A stretch of DNA of 64,000 nt from Candidatus Saccharimonadota bacterium (GTDB taxonomy: Bacteria > Patescibacteriota > Saccharimonadia > Saccharimonadales > Saccharimonadaceae), in NCBI GenBank assembly GCA_030528025.1, contig JAUMZP010000001.1, forward strand, positions 248,001 through 312,000. Direction: 5' to 3'. The position numbers were made by a program, and so were the translations under genes. The first letter of the stretch is position 1. The number at the start of each line of letters is the position of its first letter. The notes beneath the pieces were generated by a model. That model worked only from the letters and a program-made list of their open reading frames with translations. It ran no database searches and had not been told where the DNA came from. Positions 49,416-59,958 of the stretch are shown here, one piece after another.

Positions 49416-51694
49416 GTAAAGTCGTTTTTTGCACGGTGAGATTGTCGAGCTTGTCAGGATTGGCAGGCTTTTTAAAATGAACAGAATGTTATATTATTCA
49501 TTACGTTTTTATGTTTATTGGTGTAATAGTGAGTATTTTCTCGTACCAGGGATGCTATGGTATAGTGGCAGCTACCACTATATCGACGCAAGTGAGTTAC
49601 CTGTTAGCTTGAGATGCTCATTTGGTGTAGTAGGAAAATAATGCGTAAGGATAATGTATGATGAATTTTAACATAGTTATGAAGCTCTTTGTGAGACTTA
49701 AGCACAACGTGCTGTTAACGCATAGGCTATTGTTGCATGACGCAACCGAAATAGCAAGATAGCGGGAGGAAGATGTCGCCTATTGGTGAGCCTGTGCATA
49801 TGAATATAGATAGCATCTCGTTCATTACGCACTATTGATGGTGAGTGTGTTGGCGGGCTTGTGTGCATCGTGAATTTGCTAGCAAATATGATGACAATAT
49901 GCTAATGCCGCCGTGCTGCAATAGATGAAATTTGTCTGAATATCAATCATAACGTATTCAGCGAGAGGTGAGTGATATATTTTGCTAAGTGGTGCAATTT
50001 TGAACGAAAGAAAAGGTATGTTCAGTTTGGTGGAGATGTGAAATCGATAAAGTTGCATGGGTTAGTTTGATTTTTATCGGCCAGTTGCCAAGTATGTTTG
50101 CGAAGGACAATTCAACATGCTGGAAAATGAAACGATTGATACCTGAAAAATGAGCGAGCTACAACGATACGGCTATGATGACAATATGCGTGCGATAGCA
50201 GGGGGCTGTTGTAAACTGTGAAGTGGATGCGCGTGATGTCATAGCTTGGCATGGTAGCAAAGATTCTTTGCAAAGTGGGTGAGTAAGCTACAGCACGATG
50301 CTAAAAATGAAGTAAGGCTCTTGGCTGGGCGATGGTGGCTGCACATTGACTGATATTTGTTAAAGAAAACCGATTAGTATAAGGACACTATAGAGCGAGA
50401 AGCAAGCAAAAATGCTGCTGCGTCACAGCATGTAAATTTCATAGAATTGTGTAGATGAAGTGGTGTATCAAAAAAATCATTTCGGTTGCATAATGAAAGT
50501 AATATGCTATGCGTAAGAGACATAGCGCGTACGCGACAAAGCGTCCGTTATCGTAGCACAACGCAGTGCCCGCAGACGGATGCTATGCGAAGTAAGATGG
50601 AAGGTGTAATAATTTGCAATATGCTCATGTTTTTAAAAATTCTCAAGCGGCACTTATTCCTAGCTGCTTACTACATCAACTATACTGAAGTGGCTTGCAT
50701 CTATTTTTACATACAGTAATAACAGAATATGCGCATGTTTCTATAGCGCAAAAATGAGGCTATAGGACATGATATAGGGCGGAAGGAAGACGATCAACTG
50801 CTATAGCGAAGTTATCGTGCAGCGCGGCAGACTCATCGCTCTATATTTTATACCAAACAAAAAATGCGAAGCAGCTAAAGATATGTAAGGTATACAAAAA
50901 TAAGCTATATGCAAAATATGAATATGCTGAGCAGAACCGTTGCAGAAAAACTGGCTACAAGCGTAAGTGTACCAAATGGGCGCTAGATATGTATAAGAAC
51001 GTTATAGATGTATATATCCCGCTCTAGATATACAGAATGCCTGTTATAAGCGCTGTCACGCGCTAAGCTCTAGATAAGGGAGGTGTAAGAAGCTATATGA
51101 GCATTTGCCAAGCATCTGTGGCCCCTCAGAAGGCAAATAGACCATTGTTTGTCGTTGATAAGAGAAAATGAGCCTGTGTATATGGTGTGTATAGTACAAC
51201 ATAGCTCTGTTGTAAAAAAACTAGAGTAGTGTGAGGAGAGTAAATTGAGATTGTGTTGTCTAAAATACACAATATTGTTGACGGTAAGGGATAGGGAGCA
51301 AGATGTGATATATACAACGATCTATGTTAGAAGCAGACATGCCATATGTATATAAAAAACAACATACAGAATCACAACGAAATAAACTCGAAAACAAGGG
51401 AGATAAAGCGACAAGTCTACAACGTTGTAGGCAATAATGTATATTGTACATATAACAACAATTGATTTTGGGTACCGTAGAAGGAATGACAGGGGTGAAT
51501 CAGACAAAGTTGTTAAAAGTATAACGCACATAAAATAAAAGTATGCTAATGAATAGCAGAGGTAGACAATTCTTTGCAAAGTATACTAATGCATGATAGA
51601 AATCTTCTCGATAGCGTCCTCATTAGTATATTAGCTACTTTGAGATGATAGTTGGGACAGACGTAGAGCTTGTTGTGCACTATCTATAATAATA
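49416..51694. other. 2.3-kb AT-rich tract without supported genes
   Basis: No frame over 80 codons has a start signal or family resemblance. It contains an inverted repeat TATAGTGG / CCACTATA (near 49560), the direct repeat ATGATGACAATATGC at about 49889 and 50175, and several TTTGCAAA-type palindromes (near 50270 and 51572). It may be decayed coding DNA. Confidence 0.5.
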
Positions 51695-51707
51695 GTATGC
51701 TAGAGAC

Positions 51708-52370
51708 ATGAAGAACAATACAATTTTACGCATTGGTGCTGGCGCGGCGTTTGTGGCGCTAGGCGGAATATTATTCAGCGAGAGCTTCGGTGTGCAATTT
51801 CATTACTGGCGGGAATTTTGGTATGGTTTGTGCGCATTCGGATTTATCATGGTTGGTGTGCTCACACTGCGCAATCGTAATTGGTTGTGGGGGGCGCTCT
51901 GTGTAGCAGTTGGCCTAACAATTGGCGCGAATGCATTTTTGCATAACAACGTTAATATTTGGCGAATGTTTTTACCCCTGGTGCTGATCGCGATTGGCCT
52001 GACAATTATTTTTAATTTGTCGCAGCGCCAGCGCCGTATCGCAAAAAAATCGCCGGACGATAATATGGTTGCCTCCTTCTCGGGCAACACGCGCAAGATA
52101 AAAGGCGAATTTGCAGGAAACTCTCTCTCGGCGGCGTTTGGTCAGGTGGACCTCGACCTGCGCCAAGCCAAGATAGAGGATGGTGCGGTGATTGATATTT
52201 TTATTGTGTGTGGTGGCATCAATATTATTTTTCCAGACAACGTCATCGTCAAGACGCAGGTCACTAGTATCTTTGGTGGGGTAGAGGACAAAACCAACGC
52301 TGTCAAGAGTGCAAAAAAGACTGTCTACATTCGCGGCGACTGCGTCCTTGGTGGGCTTGAAATTAAATAA
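51708..52370 (+). CDS. LiaF-like membrane stress-response protein
   Basis: A 220-residue protein. About four N-terminal membrane segments (residues 8-105) resemble the LiaI/LiaF transmembrane region, and the C-terminal half (SFSGNTRKIKGEF, SAAFGQVDLDLRQAKIEDGAVIDIFIVCGGINIIFPDN, FGGVEDK) matches the cell-wall-active-antibiotic-response beta domain of LiaF. LiaF restrains an envelope-stress kinase; no kinase is adjacent. TATGCT lies six bases before ATG 51708 (leaderless). A strong terminator follows. Confidence 0.8.
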   Translation: MKNNTILRIGAGAAFVALGGILFSESFGVQFHYWREFWYGLCAFGFIMVGVLTLRNRNWLWGALCVAVGLTIGANAFLHNNVNIWRMFLPLVLIAIGLTIIFNLSQRQRRIAKKSPDDNMVASFSGNTRKIKGEFAGNSLSAAFGQVDLDLRQAKIEDGAVIDIFIVCGGINIIFPDNVIVKTQVTSIFGGVEDKTNAVKSAKKTVYIRGDCVLGGLEIK

Positions 52371-52393
52371 TAAGAAAAACAATAATTTGCTAC

Positions 52394-52431
52394 AACACGC
52401 TTCTTGATAACAACGAGAAGCGTGTTTTTTT
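52394..52431 (+). terminator. terminator of LiaF-like gene
   Basis: AACACGCTTCT / AGAAGCGTGTT (11 bp) and a T-run. Confidence 0.9.
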
Positions 52432-53030
52432 GTGTTGAGGTGCGCAGCTAGTAGAGTGCGGGTTGAAGCTGGTACGATAGTATGCTGCCAGATTTTAAAC
52501 TTCGCACTTGGTTGAGGAGCTTTGCTAACACTACTGGCAACGAGCCACATGTTTGTTACATACAATTGATAAAATTTTTCGTTGCTTGATTGCTCATTGT
52601 CAAATATTAATTGTAGTATTGCAATGTGAGAGTGGTTTCGTAACATGCGTCAACGTTTTTTGATTTTTGTGTGCGCTACTCGGCGAGGATTGCGACAGCT
52701 TTGCGATATTTGCACATGATGGATTAATACGCCTCGCTAGTAATAATAAATGTACATGACAACAACGCACACAAAAATGTGCTGCTTGCAAAAATAGTAT
52801 GCAGAGTCTTATGGTTTGCTAATTCACTTGCACTTCTTGCAAAATAAATAAGATGAACATAATGCAAAAAGCATTCAAGTTTCATACAAGCACGTCTTGC
52901 AAGTCTACCTTAGCTACGGCACATACATAAAGCATAAAAATGTACTGCTAAGATTTTTGCGCAAGGTATACTTTGAGGTGGGTGAGCCAGAGCGCCACAA
53001 ATGCCAGTATGCTGTGTCAAGCATTCTTGC
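52432..53030. other. AT-rich spacer before tag
   Basis: No gene seen. CTTGCAA occurs three times between about 52785 and 52900. Confidence 0.5.
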
Positions 53031-53042
53031 TATACTAAAATT

Positions 53043-53630
53043 ATGAACCGTTGCCCCTGGGCCGAATTGAGCGATAACGAGTGCACCTACCACGACACTG
53101 AGTGGGGTGTGCCGCTGTATGATGATCAGAAGTTATTTGAACTGCTCTGCCTGGAGGGTGCACAGGCTGGCTTGAGTTGGAGTACAATTCTGGCTAAGCG
53201 AGCGGGCTACCAGCAGGCTTTTCATCAGTTTGCAATTGCTCGCGTCGCGGCTATGACGGATGCGGTGCTGGAGGCGCTTATTCACGACGCACGTATCGTC
53301 CGTAACCGGCGCAAAATTTATGCGGTGCGCACCAATGCCCAGGCGGCGCTGCAGGCTATTCACCAGCACGGCAGCCTACAGGCGTACTTATGGGACCTGG
53401 CGGGTGGTGCGCCAGTGCAACATCACTGGCATACTGCAAGTGATGTCCCCGCCGATACGGCCACATCCCGAGCAATGAGTGCGCAGCTCAAGCGGGACGG
53501 CTTTGCCTTCGTCGGCCCAACGACGTGCTATGCCTTCATGCAGGCTGCGGGGATGGTGAATGACCACGTGGTGGGGTGCTTTCGGTACAAGGAGTGTGCG
53601 GTGCTGAACATTCACTCTACATTAGAGTAA
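53043..53630 (+). CDS. tag: DNA-3-methyladenine glycosylase I
   Basis: It excises 3-methyladenine from alkylated DNA. The protein has 195 residues: MNRCPWAELSDNECTYHDTEWGVP, LCLEGAQAGLSWSTILAKR, DARIVRNRRKIYAV and GPTTCYAFMQAAGMVNDHVVGCF. The zinc ligands Cys4, His17 and the C-terminal His/Cys are present. TATACT (53031-53036) is six bases before ATG 53043, so the mRNA should be leaderless; the earlier in-frame ATG lies before the promoter. Confidence 0.94.
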   Translation: MNRCPWAELSDNECTYHDTEWGVPLYDDQKLFELLCLEGAQAGLSWSTILAKRAGYQQAFHQFAIARVAAMTDAVLEALIHDARIVRNRRKIYAVRTNAQAALQAIHQHGSLQAYLWDLAGGAPVQHHWHTASDVPADTATSRAMSAQLKRDGFAFVGPTTCYAFMQAAGMVNDHVVGCFRYKECAVLNIHSTLE

Positions 53631-53701
53631 AAAGATATATAGTTATATTAACCGGGCTATATCTTGAGGTATAAGTACTTTTGGTTTTGCGGCTAGTGCG
53701 C

Positions 53702-53707
53702 TACAAT
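53702..53707 (+). promoter_or_regulatory. promoter -10 of the T-box leader
   Basis: TACAAT; transcription would start near 53714. Confidence 0.5.
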
Positions 53708-53713
53708 AGACCC

Positions 53714-53995
53714 AGAGGCATTTTTGCGTAGCTTATGGTGCGCAAAATGAGTGGCTATCACCCACGAAGCCTGCGGGAAGAAATTGGTTTGTTGTTTTCA
53801 TGGGGAGCTGTGAATCTAAGAAGCCAAGAATAGACCCCGCCGCGAATGCTGCGACAAGGCAATAATCAAGTGCTGAAAGAGTATAGCTATTTCTGTCATT
53901 CTACCGGGAAATGCTAGAATCACTTCTTTTGGAATCGAGATGGTACCGTCCGCGCGAATACCCAGCGGATTCTCGAAGCTAAGAGAGGTGATTTT
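53714..53995 (+). promoter_or_regulatory. T-box riboswitch leader of DUF4145-ileS
   Basis: The T-box bulge TGGTACCG (53941-53948) lies between helix TCGAGA (53935-53940) / TCTCGA (53971-53976) and helix TCCGC (53949-53953) / GCGGA (53965-53969), the classic antiterminator/antisequestrator shape. An Ile codon ATC (53757-53759) sits in the loop of a short hairpin GTGG / CCAC. This recalls ultrashort-stem-I, translational T-boxes of ileS genes in Actinobacteria. There is no T-run, so control of translation is likelier. An outer helix joins AATCAC (53918) to GTGATT (53988). Confidence 0.8.
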
Positions 53996-54014
53996 ATATT
54001 GTAGAGGGAAAACA

Positions 54015-54686
54015 ATGGCATCAGTAAAATATTACCAACCAGAGTATGAAAGTGAGAGCTTTCATTGTGCACATTGTGGGGTGTATGCAAGTCAATATTG
54101 GGGTTATCTTTGTACGAGAAAAATGACAGATATAGTCCATATCAGCCAGAATCAGTCATTGTCTGACAAGTTTGCTACGTCAATCTGTAGTTATTGTAGA
54201 GAATGGTCGATATGGGTTGAAGAATCTTTAGTTTATCCGGCGCAAATTACAGTAGAAAATCCGAACGACGATATGCCAGACGATGTTAAAAAATTATATA
54301 AAGAGTCTGCTCAAATATTACCTGCTTCACCGCGTGCAGCTGCGGCATTGCTGAGGCTAGGATTGCAGATACTTCTCGGTGCTGTGGGTGGTGATGGCAA
54401 GAACATAAATGATGATATAGGAAAAATAGTCGCGTTGGGTGTTGAGCCTGAAACGCAAAAAGCTCTAGATACTCTGAGGATATTTGGCAATAATGGAGCT
54501 CACCCTGGGGAGATTAAGCTTGATGAAGATCCTGACCTAGTGAACAAAATGTATGGGCTAATGAATTACGTTACCGATAGGCTTATTACTCAGAAGAATC
54601 AGATAAATGAATTATTCGAAGGTTTGCCAGAGGGAATTAAAAATCAGATTAAATCACGAGATAGTAAAAATAAGGAGAAAGTATAA
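54015..54686 (+). CDS. DUF4145 domain protein in the ileS operon
   Basis: A 223-residue protein. The N-terminus carries CAHC and CSYC pairs of a zinc ribbon, and the helical core (SPRAAAALLRLGLQILLGAVGG, FGNNGAHPGE, YVTDRLI) matches DUF4145, a domain often found with restriction or defence proteins. SD GAGGG precedes ATG 54015. Its stop overlaps the ileS ATG, so the Ile T-box controls both. Why ileS is preceded by this gene is unclear. Confidence 0.8.
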   Translation: MASVKYYQPEYESESFHCAHCGVYASQYWGYLCTRKMTDIVHISQNQSLSDKFATSICSYCREWSIWVEESLVYPAQITVENPNDDMPDDVKKLYKESAQILPASPRAAAALLRLGLQILLGAVGGDGKNINDDIGKIVALGVEPETQKALDTLRIFGNNGAHPGEIKLDEDPDLVNKMYGLMNYVTDRLITQKNQINELFEGLPEGIKNQIKSRDSKNKEKV

Positions 54687-57600
54687 TGAAATTCACACAC
54701 GGTACACGCCGCCGAGCGGCAGAATATGAGAAGGACTGGGTGCAGCGCTGGAAGGACGACCAGACGTTCCAGAAGTCGGTGGCGCAGCGGCCAGCGGATA
54801 ATGCCTACGTCTTTTATGACGGGCCGCCGTTTATCACCGGTGTGCCGCACCACGGTACGCTGCTCAGCAGCATCGTTAAGGATGCGGTGCCGCGCTACTG
54901 GACAATGAAAGGTAAGCGCGTGGAGCGCCGTTGGGGCTGGGACTGTCATGGCCTGCCGGCAGAGAATTTCGTCGAAAAGCAGATGAATATTGTGGATCGG
55001 CGGCAGATTGTGACGAGTAGCGACCAGCCAGCACCGCTAGATAAGGACGGTAATCCTTTGCCGACTATCAGTCTGGAAAGATACATCACCAAAGCGCGCG
55101 AAAGTATGGTGGCAAATAGCGAGACGTGGCAGGGCGTGATCGACCGGATTGGTCGCTGGGTAGACTTTACAGGTGCCTACCGCACCATGGACAAGGACTT
55201 TATGGAGAGCGTCTGGTGGGCCTTTAAGCAGTTGTATGAAGCGGGCAAGATCTATGAAGGCGAAAAGGTGCTGATGTATGACACCAAGTTCGCTACCCCT
55301 GTGAGCAAGGCGGAAGTGACCATGGATAATGATGCCTACCAGACAGTGACCGACCCGAGTGTGTATGTGAGGTTTAAGCTAGTGGGCGAAGACGCTGCCA
55401 TTTTGGCTTGGACAACCACGCCGTGGACATTGCCAGCCAACCTGATGCTGGCCGTCAACCCAGATATGACCTACTGCGAAGTGCTAGTGGATGGCGAAAA
55501 GCTCATCCTTGCCGAAGAAGCCCTCGAGCGTACCCTGCAGGATGAAAAGCATCAGCTACTGAATTACGAAGTGCTGCGTACCTTCCCGGGTAGCGAATTG
55601 GTGGGCAAGAAGTACCGGCCGCTGGGTACCGGCTCGACCTGGCCAGACAGTGACAAGATTCACACCATTTACACGGCGGATTTCGTCACGAATGAATCGG
55701 GTACGGGCATTGTGCATATCGCGCCGGCTTACGGTGAGGATGACTTTGAACTTGGTAAGGCTAATGGTATCGCGCCCTTCCATGTGATTGACGACAACGG
55801 TTACTACACCGATAGTAATTACAAAGGCCTGGAGGTATGGGACAACAACAAGTTCATTGCCAAAGACTTGAAAGAAAAGGGCGCGGTATGGAAGATTGAG
55901 TATATTCGTCACGAATATCCGTTCAATCCGCGTAGCAAGCAGCGCATTATGTACCGGGCTATTCCAAGCTGGTTCTTCGACATCCAGGGGCAGAAGCCGC
56001 TGATGCTAGATGAGAACGAGCATATTAATTGGTTCCCGCGCCACCTCAAGCATGGCCGCTTTGCGAAGAATATTGAGCAGGCACCAGACTGGAACCTGAG
56101 CCGCGACCGCTTCTGGGCGACGGCGATGCCAGTGTGGAAGGGTGACCGTGGTACGGTTAAGGTGGTTGGCTCGTACGCGGAGCTGAAGGAGTTGAGCGGT
56201 GTGGAACTGGATGATTACCACCGCCCGTGGGTGGATGACATCACCTTTACGATTGATGGCGAGACATTTACGCGTATTGATAAGGTGCTCGATTGCTGGT
56301 TCGAGAGTGGCAGCATGCCGTTCGCGCAGCTGCATTATCCGTTTGAAAACCAGGCCACGTTTGAGCAGAATTACCCGGCGGACTTCATCGTTGAGTACAT
56401 CGGCCAGGTGCGGGCATGGTTCTACTATGTGCATGCCGTCAACGTCGCCTTAGCAGAGATTGGTGCCTTTGGTGAGGCAGGTGCGCAACACAAAAACGCC
56501 TACAGCAACGTCATTACTACCGGTGTGGTGGCGGGCAATGACGGCCGCAAGATGAGCAAGTCACTCGGTAACTTTACCGATCCGAACGAGCTGATGGATA
56601 AGTTCAGTGCTGATTCCTTGCGCTTCCTACTGCTGAGTAGCCCGCTGCTCAATGGCGAGGACTTCGCTCTGCACGATAAGGATGTGGGTGATGTGGCTCG
56701 GAAGCTGGCGATGATCTGGAATATGTATGATTTCTTCACCATGTATGCTGAGGTAGACGGCTGGGAATTTGACGGTGAGTTGAGAGACCCACTCGATGAG
56801 CTGACTAACCCGCTGGACATCTGGATCATCAGCCGCTTGCATCAGTTGGTGGCGGAAGTTGAGCGTCACATTGATACCTATAATATCCCTGATGCGCTGA
56901 GCCCAATTTTGCCATTCCTTGACGACGCCAGCAACTGGTATGTCCGTCGTAGTCGTCGCCGCTTCTGGAAGTCTGAGGATGATGGCGACAAGAGCGACGC
57001 CTACCGCACACTGCACTATGTGCTGGTGCGCCTGAGCTACCTGCTGGCACCGTTTACGCCGTTCTTGGCTGAGGAGTTGTACCATAACCTAACGGGCGAT
57101 AACGAGTCGATTCACCTCAAGGATTGGCTGCCAGCTGGCGCGGTGAATGAGCAGGTGCTGGCTGATATGGCTCGCACGCGTGAGCTGATCAACAACGGAC
57201 TAAGCTTGCGGATGAAACAGGATGAGCACCAAGTATCGATCAAGGTTCGCCAGCCGCTGCAGTGTGCGGTCTATGCGGGTGCGAAATTGGCTGAGTACTA
57301 CGAGCAGATCATGGCCGAAGAGCTGAACGTCAAGGAAGTTCGCTGGGTTGAGAATCAAGATGAGCACTTGGCGGATTATGGCCTGACTGAGGGTGTGGTC
57401 AAGCCAGAGAGCTGGGTCGAAATTGACAAAACCATCACCCCTGAGCTCAAACGCGAAGGTTTGATGCGTGAAGTCATTCGCCATGTGCAGAGTGCGCGCA
57501 AGAAGGCTGGGCTGCAGGTGGATGATCGGATTATGCTGCACCTCGTGGTCGGGGCTGAGCCCGCCAGCCAGCCAGCGGCGCCGGGCCAGGTGCAACCAGC

Positions 57601-57760
57601 TGATGACGCAGCCGCGCAGCTGCGCCAAGCCCTCACTGAGCACGCCGACACAATCGCGAGTGAGACGCTGGCCACAATGCAGCAGCCCGGCGATGTACTC
57701 TACCAAACGACGGCTATGGTAGATGGCGCTGAGCTGCAGATGAGCCTCGCCAAAGCATAG
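54686..57760 (+). CDS. ileS: isoleucyl-tRNA synthetase
   Basis: It charges tRNA-Ile. The protein has 1024 residues. The HIGH-type motif reads PHHGTL (GPPFITGVPHHGTLLSS), the class I KMSKS is exact (DGRKMSKSLGNF), and WGWDCHGLPAE and the editing-domain WTTTPWTLPANL are present. The sequence is of the eukaryote-like IleS type, often linked to mupirocin tolerance. SD AAGGAGA lies before ATG 54686. Expression is expected to respond to uncharged tRNA-Ile through the upstream T-box. Confidence 0.96.
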   Translation: MKFTHGTRRRAAEYEKDWVQRWKDDQTFQKSVAQRPADNAYVFYDGPPFITGVPHHGTLLSSIVKDAVPRYWTMKGKRVERRWGWDCHGLPAENFVEKQMNIVDRRQIVTSSDQPAPLDKDGNPLPTISLERYITKARESMVANSETWQGVIDRIGRWVDFTGAYRTMDKDFMESVWWAFKQLYEAGKIYEGEKVLMYDTKFATPVSKAEVTMDNDAYQTVTDPSVYVRFKLVGEDAAILAWTTTPWTLPANLMLAVNPDMTYCEVLVDGEKLILAEEALERTLQDEKHQLLNYEVLRTFPGSELVGKKYRPLGTGSTWPDSDKIHTIYTADFVTNESGTGIVHIAPAYGEDDFELGKANGIAPFHVIDDNGYYTDSNYKGLEVWDNNKFIAKDLKEKGAVWKIEYIRHEYPFNPRSKQRIMYRAIPSWFFDIQGQKPLMLDENEHINWFPRHLKHGRFAKNIEQAPDWNLSRDRFWATAMPVWKGDRGTVKVVGSYAELKELSGVELDDYHRPWVDDITFTIDGETFTRIDKVLDCWFESGSMPFAQLHYPFENQATFEQNYPADFIVEYIGQVRAWFYYVHAVNVALAEIGAFGEAGAQHKNAYSNVITTGVVAGNDGRKMSKSLGNFTDPNELMDKFSADSLRFLLLSSPLLNGEDFALHDKDVGDVARKLAMIWNMYDFFTMYAEVDGWEFDGELRDPLDELTNPLDIWIISRLHQLVAEVERHIDTYNIPDALSPILPFLDDASNWYVRRSRRRFWKSEDDGDKSDAYRTLHYVLVRLSYLLAPFTPFLAEELYHNLTGDNESIHLKDWLPAGAVNEQVLADMARTRELINNGLSLRMKQDEHQVSIKVRQPLQCAVYAGAKLAEYYEQIMAEELNVKEVRWVENQDEHLADYGLTEGVVKPESWVEIDKTITPELKREGLMREVIRHVQSARKKAGLQVDDRIMLHLVVGAEPASQPAAPGQVQPADDAAAQLRQALTEHADTIASETLATMQQPGDVLYQTTAMVDGAELQMSLAKA

Positions 57761-57781
57761 GACTACAAGGAATAACATGCT

Positions 57782-57823
57782 AAGCTCGAGTGGCGCATCA
57801 GTAGTGAGACGTCACTCGAGCTT
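57782..57823 (+). terminator. hairpin after ileS
   Basis: AAGCTCGAGTG / CACTCGAGCTT, 11 bp, with a 20-base loop and no T-run. Confidence 0.45.
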
Positions 57824-58095
57824 GGTGGCTGGCAATATTTGAGTTTCTACAGCCATCCTCACTCCTTGTGCTAGTACAGCGTCCTCACTAAAAATATTGA
57901 GAGACCAGCTGCATAACAAGCAGAAGAGCTTGTTTATCATTTCATTCTAATCGAGATATTTTTAGTGTGGTAAGTGTGCTGTACTGGCTACTAATAGGGT
58001 ACTTAAAGAACTAACTGCTAGCTTGATCACTCTCTCGCGTTAAATCGCGTCCTTGTTCCTCTTAAAAAGGCTCAGGAGTACAGAGCGACAATTGC
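57824..58095. other. spacer between ileS and the ABC gene
   Basis: No gene is visible. TACAAT at about 58096 may be the -10 for the ABC gene. Confidence 0.45.
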
Positions 58096-58133
58096 TACAA
58101 TGGGGTTATAAGCCTGCACGATAATTGAATATC

Positions 58134-59939
58134 ATGACTAAACTACCTACTACCATACCTACCTCCTCATTACGTCAGCGCTTGGCGGGGTTGTGGCTGG
58201 TGGTGCGGATTATTTGGCAGGAGGCACCGCTGACGATTGCAGTCCAAACGGTGGGAGCGGTGCTGTCGGCGGTACTGCCATTGGCCACGGCATACTATGC
58301 CGCTCTTGCGACAACGGCTTTGGCTGAGGCATACGCGACGGGTGGGCAGCCGCAACTCCTCATCTATGTAGTAGTGACTGTGGTACTGGGCGTTGTGGCG
58401 AGTGTGTGGTCGGTGGTGCAAGGGTATTATGACCAAGTGTCGCGCTATCGCATCGAGGCTGCCATGAGTGACCATATGTATACCCGTCTCCATGCGCTGG
58501 ATTTTTGGCGATACGATGACCCTGCGACTATTGATATGTTTGATAAAGCGCAGCGCTTCGTCCAGTCATTTTCGTACCTCTTTACCCAACTGGTGCGAAT
58601 GCTGACGGCGCTGGTGTCGCTGGCAACAAGCCTGTGGATGATGGTGATGGTGAGCTGGTGGCTGGGGTTGCTCGTGCTCGTGGCGCTTGTGCCAAGTAGT
58701 GTGGTGCAGGTGCGGCTGTCGCGTTTGCAGGCTGGTCACTGGCGCGAGCAGGTGGCGACGCGGCGGCGCATGGCGTGGATTGAGCACATCCTTAGTCGAC
58801 CGAACTTCATTGCTGAGCTACGCCTCTACGGAGTGATCCACCATCTACTTGGTGAGCGAGCAGCACTGCGGGATAAAGATCGGCTGCGGGTGCTTGGCTA
58901 CGAGCGTCGCTTTATGGGGCAGCGCCTGGGCGGAGAGATTATCCAGGCGGCAGCGGAGGTAGTGGCGCTTGTCTGGGTGGTGCTGGAGATCGTGGCACAC
59001 CGTCAGCCGATTGGGCAATTTGTGCTCGTGCAGCAAATGGTAGGGCGAGTGATGAGCGAGATGGATAGCGTGATCAATACATATAATATGATTGACGAAG
59101 ACCTCGCCACTATGGTAGACTACCAGCGGTTTATGGCACTGCCAGTTGCAAGCCATGCAGCCACCATTGATGAGGTAACGCTGCGTGATGCGATCGCGGT
59201 GCAGCAAGTGTCATTTTGCTATCCAGGCACGCAGACGGCGGTGCTGCGTGATATTTCTCTCACTATTCGCCGTGGTCAGCACATTGCCATTGTGGGCGAA
59301 AATGGCGCTGGCAAGAGCACGCTCGCTCGGTTGCTTACTGGACTGTACCAGCCTACCAAGGGCACCATTACTATTGATGGGCACGATCTCCGCCATATCA
59401 ACCCAGCAGCCTGGCATCGGCAATTGGCCGTATTGGGGCAGGAGTTCATCCGCTATGACTTCGCCACGGCGCACGAGAATGTCTGGTATGGCGATGTCTC
59501 GCAGCCAGTGGATGCAGCGCGCCGCGATGCTGCACTGCGCCAGGCCGAGGCAGCCGATTTTGTCCGCAAACTCCCTCATGGTGGGGACAGCTACATCAGC
59601 AAATGGATGGAGGCGGATGACCACGAAACAGGGGTCGACCTATCTGGTGGGCAGTGGCAGCGCCTGGCCTTAGCGCGCAACTTGTATCGCAATGCGCCTA
59701 TCATCATCCTCGACGAACCCACCAGTGCCATTGACGCCGCCGCCGAAGCACGCATCTTTCGCCACCTCTTTGCCAAGCAGGGTAAGACTATCATCACCAT
59801 TAGCCACCGCTATAGCACTGTTAAGAAGGCGGATGCTATCTACGTTATCGCCCACGGCCGCATTGTTGAGCATGGCACTGCCACTGCATTGATGGCGCAG
59901 CGTGGTGCATTCTACGAGATGTTCAAAGAACAGATATAG
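58134..59939 (+). CDS. ABC exporter, fused permease-ATPase
   Basis: A protein of about 601 residues: six membrane helices (residues 20-300), then a nucleotide-binding domain with Walker A GENGAGKSTLARLL, signature LSGGQWQRLALAR, Walker B IIILDEPTSAID and switch His ISHRYS. Half-exporters of this type form homodimers that export lipids, peptides or drugs. The substrate is unknown. No clear SD is seen; the start ATG 58134 is likely but an upstream TTG is possible. Confidence 0.88.
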   Translation: MTKLPTTIPTSSLRQRLAGLWLVVRIIWQEAPLTIAVQTVGAVLSAVLPLATAYYAALATTALAEAYATGGQPQLLIYVVVTVVLGVVASVWSVVQGYYDQVSRYRIEAAMSDHMYTRLHALDFWRYDDPATIDMFDKAQRFVQSFSYLFTQLVRMLTALVSLATSLWMMVMVSWWLGLLVLVALVPSSVVQVRLSRLQAGHWREQVATRRRMAWIEHILSRPNFIAELRLYGVIHHLLGERAALRDKDRLRVLGYERRFMGQRLGGEIIQAAAEVVALVWVVLEIVAHRQPIGQFVLVQQMVGRVMSEMDSVINTYNMIDEDLATMVDYQRFMALPVASHAATIDEVTLRDAIAVQQVSFCYPGTQTAVLRDISLTIRRGQHIAIVGENGAGKSTLARLLTGLYQPTKGTITIDGHDLRHINPAAWHRQLAVLGQEFIRYDFATAHENVWYGDVSQPVDAARRDAALRQAEAADFVRKLPHGGDSYISKWMEADDHETGVDLSGGQWQRLALARNLYRNAPIIILDEPTSAIDAAAEARIFRHLFAKQGKTIITISHRYSTVKKADAIYVIAHGRIVEHGTATALMAQRGAFYEMFKEQI

Positions 59940-59958
59940 TTTGGTATAATAGGGGTGT

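Noticed and set aside
50486-50719. 77-codon frame in the AT-rich tract
   Set aside because: No SD or promoter in place, unusual composition and no resemblance to known proteins.
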